Positions 29,988 to 42,600 of a stretch of 64,000 bases of DNA are shown in pieces. Numbering within the stretch: the stretch's first letter is position 1; each line of letters begins with the position of its first letter. Source of the stretch: Bufo bufo (lineage: Eukaryota > Chordata > Amphibia > Anura > Bufonidae). Below the pieces are notes generated by a model. That model was not told the origin of the DNA and ran no database searches. It worked only from the letters and a program-made list of their open reading frames with translations. The stretch spans positions 508,265,444 to 508,329,443 of the forward strand of contig NC_053390.1 in assembly GCF_905171765.1 (NCBI RefSeq), written 5' to 3'. Made by a program: the position numbers and the translations under genes.

Positions 29988-31699
29988 CGAGAGGGTCATC
30001 CTCGGGTCCGGTGTGAACGACATCAATTTTTGTCCTCCTTCTGATCCGAGGGCACTGGCCACGTCTCGACCCAAGTAAGTTGAACCATCTATTTAAGATT
30101 TCGGTAGGTTGTTGTGTCAGGGACACATCAAGGCTCAGGGAGCCAAAAAAGGTGATTAAAAAAGGAACTCTGGGAGTCCACATCACCGCAGGTAAATATA
30201 AAGTGCACTAAAGAAATACTGTTCAGGGAACAGAAGGTTACAAGCTTGGATTAACTCTTATATATATAGTATAAGTATCTTAGAAGTGATAAGATTATCT
30301 GTTTGTGTGAGATACTGACCGGGTGGTAAGTGTACGGTCACATCCCACTGTTGTTGTCAAATTAATGTATTTTGGGTTAACTACTGGCTGGCAACAGGGA
30401 TGAAAATCTGTAAGAATCTGTGAAGTTAGAGCTTACAGACTGTGTACGTTAGAACTCCTGTGATGTTGAGGGAGGGTTCTAATAAGTCAGAAAACAGAGC
30501 AGTGTCAGGAAGTTAATTGATGGCACTAGCAAGAAAGAAAGTGCTTTAGTGTCTGCAATCAGAAAGGCGCTTGTGTTAAATGTTCAGAAATGAACAGGTT
30601 AAGTTTTGTTACCCTAATGATATGTGTGTGTTTAAATAGGGATGATCCATAGCCCTAGCATTAGAAATTAGAGCAGTAAAAGATGGTCAGTTAATGGATA
30701 AGTATTGTTTGGTGCAGTATCTGTAAAAAGTTTGAGGAATATTTAGGACGGTTGAATATCCTGTGATGGATTGCTTTACTTCCCCTACTTTAACATTCCT
30801 AAGATAGAAAAAAAAGCAGGAAAAGGGGTAGGGAATCGTGTAGAGTAAATGATGTTATATGTGTAACAATACAGCTTTTAACAAAAAAAATTATTATATA
30901 TGTGCAAACACTAACTAAGACCACCTGGCATATAAGATGATTTGGGTTTAACAAAATGACTGTATGATTATAACATGTATATTGTCTTCTTATAAGAGTT
31001 GATTAATCACAGAGTGAAGACCAGAAGACATTGGAAAATGCAGCACAAACAGTGACAGACCATTAGCAATTCTGGGTGTGGTGTGGCTATCTGTTTCCAG
31101 GAAAGCTGTGTTTGTCTGTGCTGCAAGTTTTGGAATGTAACAAAGAAACTGTGTGACTGGGTTGGAAGATACATGATTCAGTGGAATGTGAATGGGTGTG
31201 GCTTTGAGTTGTAGTGGAGTTGAATATGTGTGAAGACTGAGGGATGTTTTTAGCAGAACTGTGTATGCAATTCAGTTTTTATGTATGAGGGCGTGGTTAT
31301 GAGCTGTTTGTGAAAATGAGTACATGAAAATGTGAATGCGTATGAAGTACGGTATTTGTTTTCATATAATATGCGCATTGAGAATTTTGTTTTATTTTTC
31401 TTGGAAGTTTTGGGTTTTTATTGGTGCCAACAACATTGATCAAGCTGTACATTTTTTTTTATTGAAGTCAATGAAATTTTTTTATGGGCCCTTTGTGTGT
31501 TCATGTCTGTATTGTCAGATCTGTTTGTTTCAATGTTTGAAGTTATGTGTTACATGTTAAGTGTTGTGCTTAACATCAGAGCTCTGTTCTTATGGGCAGC
31601 TGGGACACTAATGACGGACAGAAGGAGGACCACAGCGTCCGACTAAAAGGGGTGGACTTAGATGACTCAGAATGGGAGGAAGGAGAGTCTGAGCCTTCT
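29988..31699 (+). other. Retroviral leader; gag not recognisable
   Basis: About 1.7 kb where leader and gag would be expected. Only short frames occur, and none shows capsid or nucleocapsid motifs. gag was either deleted or has decayed beyond recognition. A short acidic piece at 31610-31700 leads into the protease region. Confidence 0.55.
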
Positions 31700-34600
31700 A
31701 TGTGAATTAATGGGGTTTTGACAAAACCTTTCAAAACTGACTCACTACCACTCGAGACCATGGACAGGGAATACATCACAGATCATGTATTTAGCATTAT
31801 ACTAGATTGCACAGTCAGCCTGTTAGGGAGAGATTTGTTCATTAAGCTTGACTTGCAGGTATCAGCAAAGAATCAGGGCATAAGAGTACACCCAGATCTC
31901 ATTCCAATCTCTACACCAGTGCCACTGATTCTTGCAAACATACAGGACCACCCAGAACTTAACAACATTAACCCTGCATTATGGTCTTCAAATGAATATG
32001 ACACAGGATTCATAGATTGCACACTTTACAAAGCTACTGGGAAACCAGGTGTTATCTCAGTGTTCCAGAAACAATACCCGTTGTCAAAAGAGAAACTTGA
32101 TGGACTTAGACCAATGATAGAAGAATTCCTACAAAAGGGAATCCTGGAAGAGGTGATTTCACCCTACAGCACGCCCGTGAATCCAGTGACAAAGGCAGAT
32201 GGTACTACCCGCTTTGTACAGGATTTAAGGGCCATCAGCAACATCATTGTGCCTATATCCCCTGTTGTACCTGATGTCAATTATTATCTGCCATTCCACC
32301 AGACACTGTTTGGTTCAGTGTGATAGATCTGAAAAATGCATTCTTTTCTATCCCAGTTGATAAGATAACCAGACTACTTTTTGCTTTTTCCTTTGAGGGA
32401 CGTTAACTGACCTGGTGCAGAATGCCCCAGGGATATGCTGATTCACCTGTACATGTACAGCATAGTCCTCCAAGCCACGTTAAAACCATAGTATTCCCCC
32501 AAGGTTCTGTGCTGCTGCAATATGTCGATGATTTGTTACTGTGTAGCATGTCAGCGGAGGCCAGCATTCAGGAATGGTTGTCAGGATGTGGTCACAAAGT
32601 GGCACTTAAGAAAATGCAATGGTGTAAAATGTAGGTTGAATACTTGGGGCTTTGTCCTCACAAAAGGTGAAAGGAGAATCAGCATAGAAAGAGTCCAGTC
32701 TATTGCGGGTCTATCCCCCCGCACACCAAGAATGAACTGTTATCTTTCCTTGGGATGATAAACTACTGTAGACAATGGATTCCTGATTGCTCCTATTATG
32801 ACAATGTTTGGAGGTAAGCCACTCTGGACGAAAATCCAGATTTGATTAAATGGTCTTCTGAAATGTACAATGCATTTGATTATCTGAAATGTTCACTCCT
32901 GTCGAGTCCAGGGCTGGGCCTCCCTGACTATAATATGCCCTTCCACATGTTTGAATGCCAAAATTGTAAAACCATGGCGAGTGTACTGACACAAGAAAAC
33001 TGAGGCAAGTTGCGTCCTTGTGTATTTTTTCTCAAAGGTAATGCCCACCCCTGTTCAAGGGCTGTCGGCATGTCTGTGTTCTCTTGCAGCCTGTGCTATG
33101 ATGGTAGAGTTGGCAACTCCTTTCACAATGTGACATTACACCATTTTGCATAACACTCATGATGTTGTAGGCCTACTCAAGGGCATCCACATTCAACACA
33201 GCAGGCAGCTCAGCTCATTGCACTCACTAGAGCATCTATTCTACATGCTGATAGACCTGTCACCATTTATACTGAGAGTAGGTATGCACATGGGGTAGTG
33301 TGGGACCATGGTATGATTTGGCAGAGGAGAGGATTCACGGCAGCAGATGGTAAGGATCATGTCCCACAGGGCAATGCGCGAAATGAGTGGCCAAATGCAA
33401 CCCCACAGGTTTGTGTAACCATTGGGAGATGCCATGTCTGGCACCTCCATCCCCTGAGATGTTTCAAATGCTTACTGATCTTCAATGGTATGCCACTGTA
33501 CAGGAACAGCAAGACTGGTGTTATCCAGTATTGCAGAAAAATCCTAAGACAGGATTAGTCTGCAAAGAGGGGTAGGATATAACAGCATTGAGATACTCAT
33601 GGGAAGGCCTTTCCCCACCCCCTGGGCCCAATGATAGTGCATGGAGGGAGACCTTGATTTAATAAGGGAAGACTATGTCACCAAATTGATACAGGTACTT
33701 AAAAAAACTGAGGACAAAGTTGCTTGTAAGTCTCCCTCTTTTCCACAGGAACCCACTGTGGCAAACCCAGCCACTGTATATTGTCATTCCTGTATGTACG
33801 ATGTTATTGCATATGTGTATACCACTTTAAAGAACCAAGCGTATATATGTTTTGTGTAATATGGTTCAGGTGGGCTGTAACGTTCCTATGCTGGCGGCAT
33901 GAAAACCGCCAGCATTCATGCAATTGTATTTTGTTATGTGAGGGTACCCAGATAGCTAATTGTATTGTATTTGTGTATTCTGAGTGCCATTCACCTAATG
34001 ATATGCACTCAGACTTGAGCTATCTGGGAATATGTTAAATGTCTGTGTTTGCTGTGGGGGTGTGACATTGTGTGTTTGGGTGGTGATTTCTGTTCTGTTG
34101 TCCCCACATGTGTATTGGCGATTTCCCTTTGTCTTGAGAGATAATTGGATTACTCCTCGGGTGTCTCCAGGGCAGAGAGGAGGAAACCATGATGCATTGT
34201 GGGGATGTGTTGTGTCTTTGTATCCTGAGTTGCTGCATATCTGTCCTGTGTCGCAGTCTTCCTTCTGGTCCACTAGGGGCGTGTCCACCAGATGGGGACC
34301 TGCATAAATATGGGCGGGTAGCCCTCAATAAAGTGTTCCTGTTTTATACTTTCATGAAGTCTTGGCTCCTGTTTGGGGGATGGAATAACTACACTCTTGG
34401 GGATTGCTATATCATAATACTCCCCTGAGTATAAGCTCTTGTAAGAGCTTGCTCCTGGTTCCTGTCTCTGGATTTAGGAGAGGTTCACCCACTGGAGCTT
34501 GGAGCCATGTCATAGGTCCAGGGTGGATTAGGAGACGGCGAGACCTCCACCAAGCTTCGGCGGTTCGTTGGGTCTGCAGTGCTGATGGTGTCAAGTGGAG

Positions 34601-34980
34601 TGCTTGGAGTCCTCTGGAAGCACTAGGAGCATCTATCGACGGAGGTACACGGTCGGGGTGCTAGGCGTTCTATTACAGTTCTTGGGAGGGAAAGATCGTA
34701 TGCTGTACCGGCCTATTTGGATCATTGCCTGCTTTTCCTGTCTACCAGCGGAGACCTTGTGGATCGTGCTACCTCACCGCTACACCCACCCACCCATACA
34801 GGGTGGGGGATGAGGTGGTGGTCGAAACACTGAAGAAAGGAAGAGCTCAAGGGGATTTCGTATATATGGCCCACCTACTATCGTGGTTGCAGTAACCAGA
34901 ACAGCTGTGCTGACTGAACAATCTCCAATTTGGATCCACGCCACCCGAGTGAAGCTTGTGAGAGAAAGAGAGGAGGCAGG
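31700..34980 (+). pseudogene. Retroviral pro-pol, broken
   Basis: The 31718-32323 frame holds the protease C-terminus (LLGRDLFIKL) and the RT fingers. A change of frame at about 32320 precedes the palm; the catalytic motif appears as QYVDDLL near 32520. RT connection and RNase H remnants lie at 32640-33340 in several frames with stops. An integrase zinc-domain-like block lies at 33450-33575. The integrase C-terminus is interrupted at 33756 by a solo LTR and resumes at 34785 (VGDEVVVETLKK, then TWIHATRVK-like sequence). Multiple frameshifts and stops exclude any enzyme. It is described only as a relic. Confidence 0.82.
33757..34784 (+). repeat. Solo LTR inserted in retroviral integrase region
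   Basis: 1,028 bp, TGTGGCAAACCC to CACCGCTACA, flanked by exact CCCAC duplications (33752-33756 and 34785-34789). CATAAATA at about 34303 precedes AATAAA at about 34329. A lone LTR is what remains after recombination between the two LTRs of a provirus. The family differs from the host provirus. Confidence 0.8.
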
Positions 34981-35135
34981 AACGGAGGCAGACAGCCTTG
35001 GCCTTGAATAAGGATAGGAGGTACTAACGGGGGCAGACAGCCCTGACCTCCAACGAGGCCCAGAGGTACTAACGGAGGCAGACAGCTTTGACCTCAAAGA
35101 AGATACAGAAGGGGTATTAACAGAGGCAGACAGCC

Positions 35136-36627
35136 TTGACCCCCAACAAGATGACGCAGTCGGGAAATTCCTCGAGAAGGCTGAGATGCAGTGCCTTGAT
35201 AATTGCAATTTTGTGTCTCCTACTCACTGTCCCACGGCTGTGGAACAGACAGACATACCTGAAAACGGAATGCAGGAGGGAAGATAATCTGTGGAAGACG
35301 AAGGAGAACTTATGGCTGTACCTGGCCAAAACTCTGAACTTAACTGATTTCTGTCTCCGAACCACTTTATCCGCATCTAACATTTTGGAGACATGTCTGG
35401 TAGCAGTCCCCACCCAGTAGATGTATGGACGGGGCTCCTACGTTCGCAATGGAATGACACAGATTTGCAGGATCATGATGTTAAATATGGATATGTAAAT
35501 CCTTATCATGCTTGTTATAACTGTTCTACATATGAGACTTTGCAAAGTAACATGATAAGAATAATTACAGGTCTTGTTACAGCAGCAGAAATATGTTACA
35601 AGTTCTCCTGCGATGAGAAACTATTGCCTCCCTGCATACAAGCAAAAAAAGCAGAACAAGACTAAGCCAAATATTTGCGACAGAAATCTAAGTAGCTGTA
35701 AAAAGATAGTATCAGGAAAGAATATGCAATGTAACATTACAAAAACAGTACCATCCCTAGACAAACATGTACCTCTACCAATAGGATGGGTATTGGCCTG
35801 TGGAAATACTAGTTACACATACATACCGGCCAATATTACAGAGGGACCCTGTACAATAGCTAGGTTGACATTAGCAATGATACCACTAGTCCCAGCAATG
35901 CAGACGCGACACACGAGAGACACTTCCCTACAGCTACCAGAAAATTGTGATTATAATGTGAATCTCCTCTCTAGATCAGAATAAATGAGTTTAAGGATAT
36001 CCTTGATAGGGGTACCAGGGTTGGCCATATATAACCACAGGACAATATCAAAACTTGCCTGTTTTATGGTAAAACAGATAAATGTCGCTAGTGCAATTCT
36101 GCAAGATATGCTGCTGGATATACAATCATATAAAAAAGCTATCTTGCAGAATAGGGCAACCATTGACTATTTATTGCTTCAACATGGTATAGGATGCTCA
36201 GCGTTTGCAGGGATGCGTTGTTTCAATTTATCAGATCACTCCCGTGGAATAAAAGATAAAATAGGCCAACTAGAAGAGATGATAAAACATATAAAACAAG
36301 ATGTTGACCAAGGATGGTGGGACTGGCTTTTTTGGCTGGATACCTGACTTTGGTCAAATAAGGTATGTTTTAGGAGTGGCACTCGCCGTGGTCGCTGCAA
36401 TAGTGTGCCTCTGCTGTTGTCTACAGTGTGTGCCCTCTCTTCTTGCCATATGTCAAAATGTGGCCGAAAGAGGGGTACACTCAACATTCCTCTATACTCC
36501 GGTAGAGGTAGAAGAGGTAAACACAACCTCAACAAAGCCTGAGGATTATACTCCTGAAGGGTATATGGAATATCTAAAGGCTTACAAGCAAACTAAGGGA
36601 GAGCAGAGAAAGAACCATATAGTATAA
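35136..36627 (+). pseudogene. Retroviral env, broken
   Basis: Envelope gene remnant. The first frame (35136-35420) has a hydrophobic signal-like segment near residue 15-30. Surface-subunit sequence continues in shifted frames to 35984, with several potential N-glycosylation sites. The transmembrane subunit (35985-36347 and 36301-36627) has heptad-like sequence, the segment that in this family contains the conserved CX6CC motif, a membrane-spanning stretch (about 36360-36430) and a cytoplasmic tail. In CX6CC the first of the paired cysteines is Arg here. There are at least four frame breaks, and no furin-type cleavage site is evident. It is not functional. Confidence 0.82.
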
Positions 36628-36635
36628 GGTATATA

Positions 36636-38256
36636 CACTGCTCAATAAAATAAAGGGAACACTTAAACAACACAATGTAACTCCAAGGCAATCACACTTC
36701 TGTGAAATCAAACTGTCCACTTAGGAAGCAACACTGAGTGACAATCAATTTCACATGCTGTTGTGCAAATGGGATAGACAACAGGTGGAAATTATAGGCA
36801 ATTAGCAAGACACCCCCAATAAAGGAGTGGTTCTGCAGGTGGTAACCACAGACCACTTCTCAGTTCCTATGCTTCCTGGCTGATGTTTTGGTCACTTTTG
36901 AATGCTGGCGGTGCTTTCACTCTAGTGGTAGCATGAGACGGAGTCTACAACCCACACAAGTGGCTCAGGTAGTGCAACTTATCCAGGATGGCACATCAAT
37001 GCGAGCTGTGGCAAGAAGGTTTGCTGTGTCTGTCAGCGTAGTGTCCAGAGCATGGAGGCGCTACCAGGAGACAGGTCAGTACATCAGGAGACGTGGAGGA
37101 GGCCGTAGGAGGGCAACAACCCAGCAGCAGGACCGCTACCTCCGCCTTTGTGCAAGGAGGAACAGGAGGAGCACTGCCAGAGCCCTGCAAAATGACCTCC
37201 AGCAGGCCACAAATGTGCATGTGTCTGCTCAAACGGTCAGAAACAGACTCCATGAAGGTGATATGAGGGCCCGATATCCACAGGTGGGGGTTGTGCTTAC
37301 AGCCCAACACCGTGCAGGACATTTGCCAGAGAACACCAAGATTGGCAAATTCGCCACTGGCGCCCTGTGCTCTTCACAGATGAAAGCAGGTTCACACTGA
37401 GCACATGTGACAGACGTGACAGAGTCTGGAGAGGCCGTGGAGAACGTTCTGCTGCCTGCAACATCCACCAGCATGACCGGTTTAGGTCAGTAATGGTGTG
37501 GAGTGGCATTTCTTTGGAGGGCCGCACAGCCCTCCATGTGCTCGCCAGAGGTAGCCTGACTGCCATTAGGTACCGAGATGAGATCCTCAGACCCCTTGTG
37601 AGACCATATGCTGGTGCGGTTGGCCCTGGGTTCCTCCTGATGCAAGACAATGCTAGACCTCATGTGGCTGGAGTGTGTCAGCAGTTCCTGCAAGATGAAG
37701 GCATTGATGCTATGGACTGGCCCGCCCGTTCCCCAGACCTCAATCCAATTGAGCACATCTGGGACATCATGTCTCACTCTATCCACCATGGATAGGTGGA
37801 TAGAGCGAGACATGATGTCCCAGATGTGCTCAATTGGATTCAGGTCTGGGGAACCACAGACTGTCCAGGAGTTGGCAGATGCTTTAGTCCAGGTCTGGGA
37901 GGAGATCCCTCAGGAGACCGTCCGCCACCTCATCAGGAGCATGCACAGGCGTTGTAGGGAGGTCATACAGGCACGTGGAGGCCACACACACTACTGAGCC
38001 TCATTTTGACTTGTTTTAAGGACATTACATCAAAGTTGGATCAGCCTGTAGTGTGTTTTTCCACTTTAATTTTGAGTGTGACTCCTAATCCAGACCTCCA
38101 TGGGTTGAAAAATTAGATTTCCATTTTTTTATTTTTGTATGATTTTGTTGTCAGCACATTCAACTATGTAAAGAACAAAGTATTTCAGAAGAATATTTAA
38201 TTAACTCAGATCTAGGATGTGTTATTTTTGTGTTCCCTTTATTTTTTTGAGCAGTG
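36636..38256 (+). mobile_element. Tc1-like transposon, copy 1
   Basis: Terminal repeats CACTGCTCAATAAAATAAAG and complement CTTTATTTTTTTGAGCAGTG, each flanked by TA. It lies between env and the 3' LTR of the provirus. It is the same family as 60294-61862. Confidence 0.92.
36931..37995 (+). pseudogene. Tc1 transposase, copy 1, broken
   Basis: Starts [20 protein letters not shown] with the helix-turn-helix region, an [13 protein letters not shown] linker and [13 protein letters not shown] deletion of about 7 bp at 37321 (compare copy 2, GGACGTTTGGCATTTGCC) shifts the frame. LFTDESRFT and [13 protein letters not shown] carry two catalytic Asp, and [12 protein letters not shown] the Glu. Just after this an inverted duplication (37793-37852) replaces about 16 bp, so the frame is lost; the C-terminus ([18 protein letters not shown]) follows in another frame. 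Not functional. Confidence 0.9.
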
Positions 38257-38279
38257 TATATAAGGTTCTAAGAGGGGAT

Positions 38280-38795
38280 TGATGGGGTATAAGTAACTCC
38301 ATTTTGTCTTATTTAACAATGTGTACTGTGATAATATCTTGGTCAATGAACTGTTTCAAGATTCCCCCCTTTGTGGAATGTGAGAAAGTTCCTGCCCAGT
38401 TTCAAGATACCCATAAATTCCTTAGTTTAAATAGTCACACCTTATAAGGTCATCCTCACTTAAGGCATACTAGCCCATATGTGTCTATACCTGATTGGTT
38501 AAATGCTGTTACTATGAGTCATCTATTATGTTAATGCAGAGCTCATGTGTATTCATGCTATAGGTTAAAACAAATGCTAACATATGATTGGATGTAAAGG
38601 AAGTTCAACCCCCCCCCCCCCCCCCATATTAAGTGTTTGCAAGCAGTTAATAAACCAGAGTGAATTGGAACAAGACACGTCTTTGGTGTTAAATCTGATT
38701 TCACCCTCCTGGCGCCAGAAAAGACTTAATTCAAGCTTACCACCGAAAGTCTGGTGTCAGGGAGACCATAGGCAAAGAGTCCAAATTTCCTAACA
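38280..38795 (+). repeat. Endogenous retrovirus 3' LTR
   Basis: 516 bp, TGATGGGGTATAAG to CCTAACA. A C-run of about 18 near 38610 accounts for most of the length difference from the 5' LTR. Followed by GTTAT. Confidence 0.9.
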
Positions 38796-38800
38796 GTTAT

Positions 38801-39507
38801 AAGGGAAAATAATAGCATTCTTAATACAGAATATATAGTACAATAGGGCTGGAGGGGTTAAAAATAAAATAAAAATAATTTAACCCACCTTAATCCACTT
38901 GTCTTCTTCTTTGCTGTGCACAGGAATAGGACCTTTGATGACGTCACTGTGCTCATCACATGGTCCAGTCACATGGTTCATCACCATGGTGAGGGACCAT
39001 GTGATTGGATCATGTGATGTGACGTCACCACAGGTCTTTAGCCGGCAGCTCAACATTACAGAAGAAGACAGAGATCCGCAACTACGCGATCAAGTGGACT
39101 TGGTGAGTTAATTTATTTTTATTTTTAACCCCTCCATCACTATTTTACTTTGCATTCTGTATTCAGAATGCTATTATTTTCCCTTATAACCATGTTATAA
39201 TACAGATCGGGTCCCGAGCTCGATCGTCACCTAGCAACCATGCGTGAAAATCACACCGTATCCGCACTTGCGGATGCTTGCGATTTTCACGCGGCCCCAT
39301 TCGCTTCTATGGGGCCTGCGTTGCGTGAAAAACGCAGAATATAGAGCATGCTGCGATTTTCACGCAACGCACAAGTGATGCGTGAAAATCACAGCTCATG
39401 TGCACAGCCCCATAGAAATGAATGGGTCAGGATTCAGTGCGGGTGCAATGCGTTCAACTCACGCATTGCACCCGCGCGGAATACTCGCCCGTGTGAAAGG
39501 GGCCTTA
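38801..39507. repeat. MITE family A, right half
   Basis: Continues the family A element beyond the provirus and ends CGCCCGTGTGAAAGGGGCC before TTA. Inner hairpins occur around TGCGTGAAAATC and GATTTTCACGCA. Confidence 0.75.
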
Positions 39508-39651
39508 ATCTCTCAGATAGCCCCTGACAGAACTGACTACGGAGTGCAGGATCATTCCACTCCGAGTCAGTCGCCCATCTTCTAAATTCCGCATAATACG
39601 ACTCAGCAGCACGTTCTCCCTGGCACAAGCTGCGCAACTTAGATTCAATGA
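39508..39651 (-). pseudogene. Gypsy-2 gag, N-terminal remnant
   Basis: Minus-strand sequence RSLCQGERAAESYYAEFRRW and DPALRSQFCQGLSERL aligns with Gypsy-1 Gag (LRLLCQGKQSAEIYCSEFRR, ALRSQFCYGLSEGL). It is the other side of the gag interrupted at 29238. At about 39652 it joins LINE-2 in the same open frame by chance, giving a false 273-codon fusion. Confidence 0.85.
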
Positions 39652-42600
39652 GATCTTCAAAGGTGCATATTTGGTCAACCTTCTCACACCATTCATCGAG
39701 TGAGGGGGGGTTTGACTGCAGCCAGTGTAGAGGAATCAGAGCCTTCGCTGCTGCTAGGAGATGTGTGATAAGGTTTGTCTTAGAGGGACGGTACGTAGGA
39801 CTTGGGGTGGCCAAGACAATCATGGCAGGCGTGATATGGAAGGATGTATTGTAAATATCTTGTATAACAGATTCAATCTGCTTCCAAAACGTTTGAATGG
39901 CGTCGCACTCCCACCAAATGTGCAAATAGGATCCTCTGGATGTCTGACATCTCCAGCATGAGTCAGAGACATTACATAGGTAAAGAAATTCTGTGGTTTT
40001 GTACCATCTACATAGTAGTTTATAATGGCTTTCCTGAAGGCGCAGACAACGTGAGAAGCCCTGGGAATGCCTCAACACGCACTTGGTCTCTGTGTCAGAA
40101 AGAGTGATTCCCAGTTTTCTTTCCCAGGATGAGAGATAAGCTGGTTTAGATAGTGTACCTTGCATAATAAAGTTTTGGTATATATGGGAGATTTTTCTAC
40201 AGTTGGGAAGTTTTGACATCATCAACTGCTCAAAAGCAGTGTGACCCCTCCTCAAAGTTGTCGTATCTAAAAACCTGGCGCAAATACATTTAAAATGGGC
40301 ATACTAAAAGGAGCATGACATTTCAGATACTTCTAGGCTCTAAAGGTATCCTTTGTGGGGATGGTTTTGTCTGGGAAAGCATCTTCTACTTTCCAGTTTT
40401 TCAAAAAGGGCCATAAACTTTCCTTTGCTGCTTCCGGAGCGTCAGCCAGAACAGGCATGAGAGCCATCGGTGCAAGAGGAGATGGACGCAGGGCTAGGGT
40501 ATGTGCAAAATGTTACCATACTTCCATTGGGCCTCTTAACATGGTATTTGTGTTTCTCTCTAATTTATCCTTCGCGTTTGGGAACCACAAGTGTTCTAGA
40601 TCAGTGTGTGAACTCCAAGAGGAAAAGACTGTGAAGGGATCCTCCTCCCCTACTGGGAACATCAATTGTAGCCATCTACTCAGCTGTATCGCATTGTAAT
40701 AAGCGTGTATGTCAGGTAGACCCAGGCCGCCTGCCTCCCTTCTCTTGATCATCATAGCATGAGCTAGTTGGGTGGCAGGTGGATGGGTACCATTTGTAGT
40801 ATGTAGAGTATTTTTGGCATTATGTATGCTTTCAGTAGATTTCTCCTACCAGGCCAGGAGATCCACAATGCCTCATAGGATTTCAACATCTTTCTAATTT
40901 CCACTAGCAGGGTGGAGTAGTTTAACTGGTAGAGGTCTGAAAGGTCTTTAGAGAGACGCACTCCAAGATAGGTAATGGATGTAGGAGCCCACGAGAATTT
41001 GGTACACGACTTTAAGCCGGGCACCAGTGCTTGCGGGACTGAAATATTCAGCACCTCTGACTTGGTATAATTGACCCTGTAATCAGACATAATGCCAAAT
41101 TCTTGCATCAGTTGTACAAACTTTGGTAGGCTGACTAGTGGGTTTGTCGTTAGGAATAGCAGGTCATCTGCAAAGGCCAAAAATTTCAGCTGTTTCCCCC
41201 CCACCCCCATAGGAAAACCTCTAATGGTCTCCTGTTCCCTGACCGCTTGCAATAAAGTTTTCATAACAAGGACCAAAAGGGTAGGGGATAATGGACACCC
41301 ATGACGGGTTCCGTTTGTGATTTCAAAAACAGGTGAGAGCGTGCCATTTATGTTCAAACGTGCATGAGGTGCCTGATACAGCGTGAAAATGGCATGAATC
41401 AGCGGTTGTGGGAAGGCAAATTTACATAATGACGCTTCCATAAAAGCCCATTTAACCCTATCAAAAGCCTTCTCGGCATCAATGCCAGGAAGGACCAGTG
41501 GTGTTTTAACAGCATGAGCTGTGTGAATGGCATGGAACAGTCTAGTGGTGTTTGTCTTTCCCTCTCTGCCTTGCACAAAACCCACTTGTTCGGGTCCTAC
41601 TAATAAGAGGATGGAGGATTTGATTCTGTTGGCTTGCAGTTTGGCCCATATTTTCAGATCTTGATTGAGTAGAGAGATTGGCCTATAGCTACCACACTCT
41701 GTGGGATCTTTCCCTTCTTTCGGTATTAATGTAATGAAAGCTTCTTGGGATTGTCTAGGGAGGGAACCTCCTGCAAGGAGGGTGTTACACAACTTTGTCA
41801 GGTTAGGTATCAAGATTTCATGAAAGGTCTTATAATAAGGCAGGGGGAAGCCTTCTGGACCCGGGGCTCTTTTTGGGGGAGAAGCTCCAAATCACACTTT
41901 TAATTTCCTTTTCCGAAATGGGGCAAACTAGGTCTACAGCAGCTGAAGGGGAAAGTGAGGGGAGTTTTAAGGATTGTAAGAATTTCTGCGTTGTTTCACT
42001 AGCATTGGGGTCGGCCTCTGTGTCTTTTGAGTCATTTAAATTGTAAAGTTTAGAGTAGAAAGACTGAACGGCCTTTGCTATCTCTTCAGTGGCCGTAACC
42101 ATAACCCCGGAGTCCGTTTTTAATTTTATTAATATAGTATTTGGCTCTGGCCTTTTTGAGGAGGGAAGACATTAGTCTGCCTCCTTTATCACCATGCGCA
42201 TAAATAAGGTGTTTAAAATATAGGATTTTTTTTTTGCTTGACGGACCGAGAGGTAAGTCTTAGGGCTGTTTCACACGAGCGGATGCCGTGCGTGACATCC
42301 GCTCCGTGAAAGAGTGCCAAGACCCGATGCAGACTGCAGAGGCACGGAGCATTAACATGACTGATAATGCTCCGTGCCTCTCTGTGATCTCTTTACTACG
42401 AAATCACAGTTGTCACTGTGATTTCGTAGTAAAGAGATCACAGAGAGGCACGGAGCATTATCAATCATGTTAATGCTCCGTGCCTCTGCAGTCTGCATCG
42501 GGTCTTGGCACTCTTTCACGGAGCGGATGTCACGCACGGCATCCGCTCGTGTGAAACAGCCCTTAAGCTTTGCCCTCAGGGTTGCCAACTCTTCCTGGAG

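Larger units (their letters stand above)
29455..38795 (+). mobile_element. Endogenous retrovirus (gamma/epsilon-like), defective
   Basis: A provirus with paired LTRs and exact 5-bp target duplication, inserted in MITE family A. It has a tRNA-Pro-like primer site, degraded pro-pol and degraded env. No gag frame is present. It carries two later insertions, a solo LTR (33757-34784) and a Tc1 element (36636-38256). A purine tract (AAGAGGGGA, near 38270) precedes the 3' LTR. It is clearly replication-defective. Confidence 0.9.

Noticed and set aside
39434..40255. Single 273-codon protein joining LINE and gag sequence
   Set aside because: The frame crosses the LINE-2/Gypsy-2 junction and continues into a MITE end; it is a chance fusion, not a gene.
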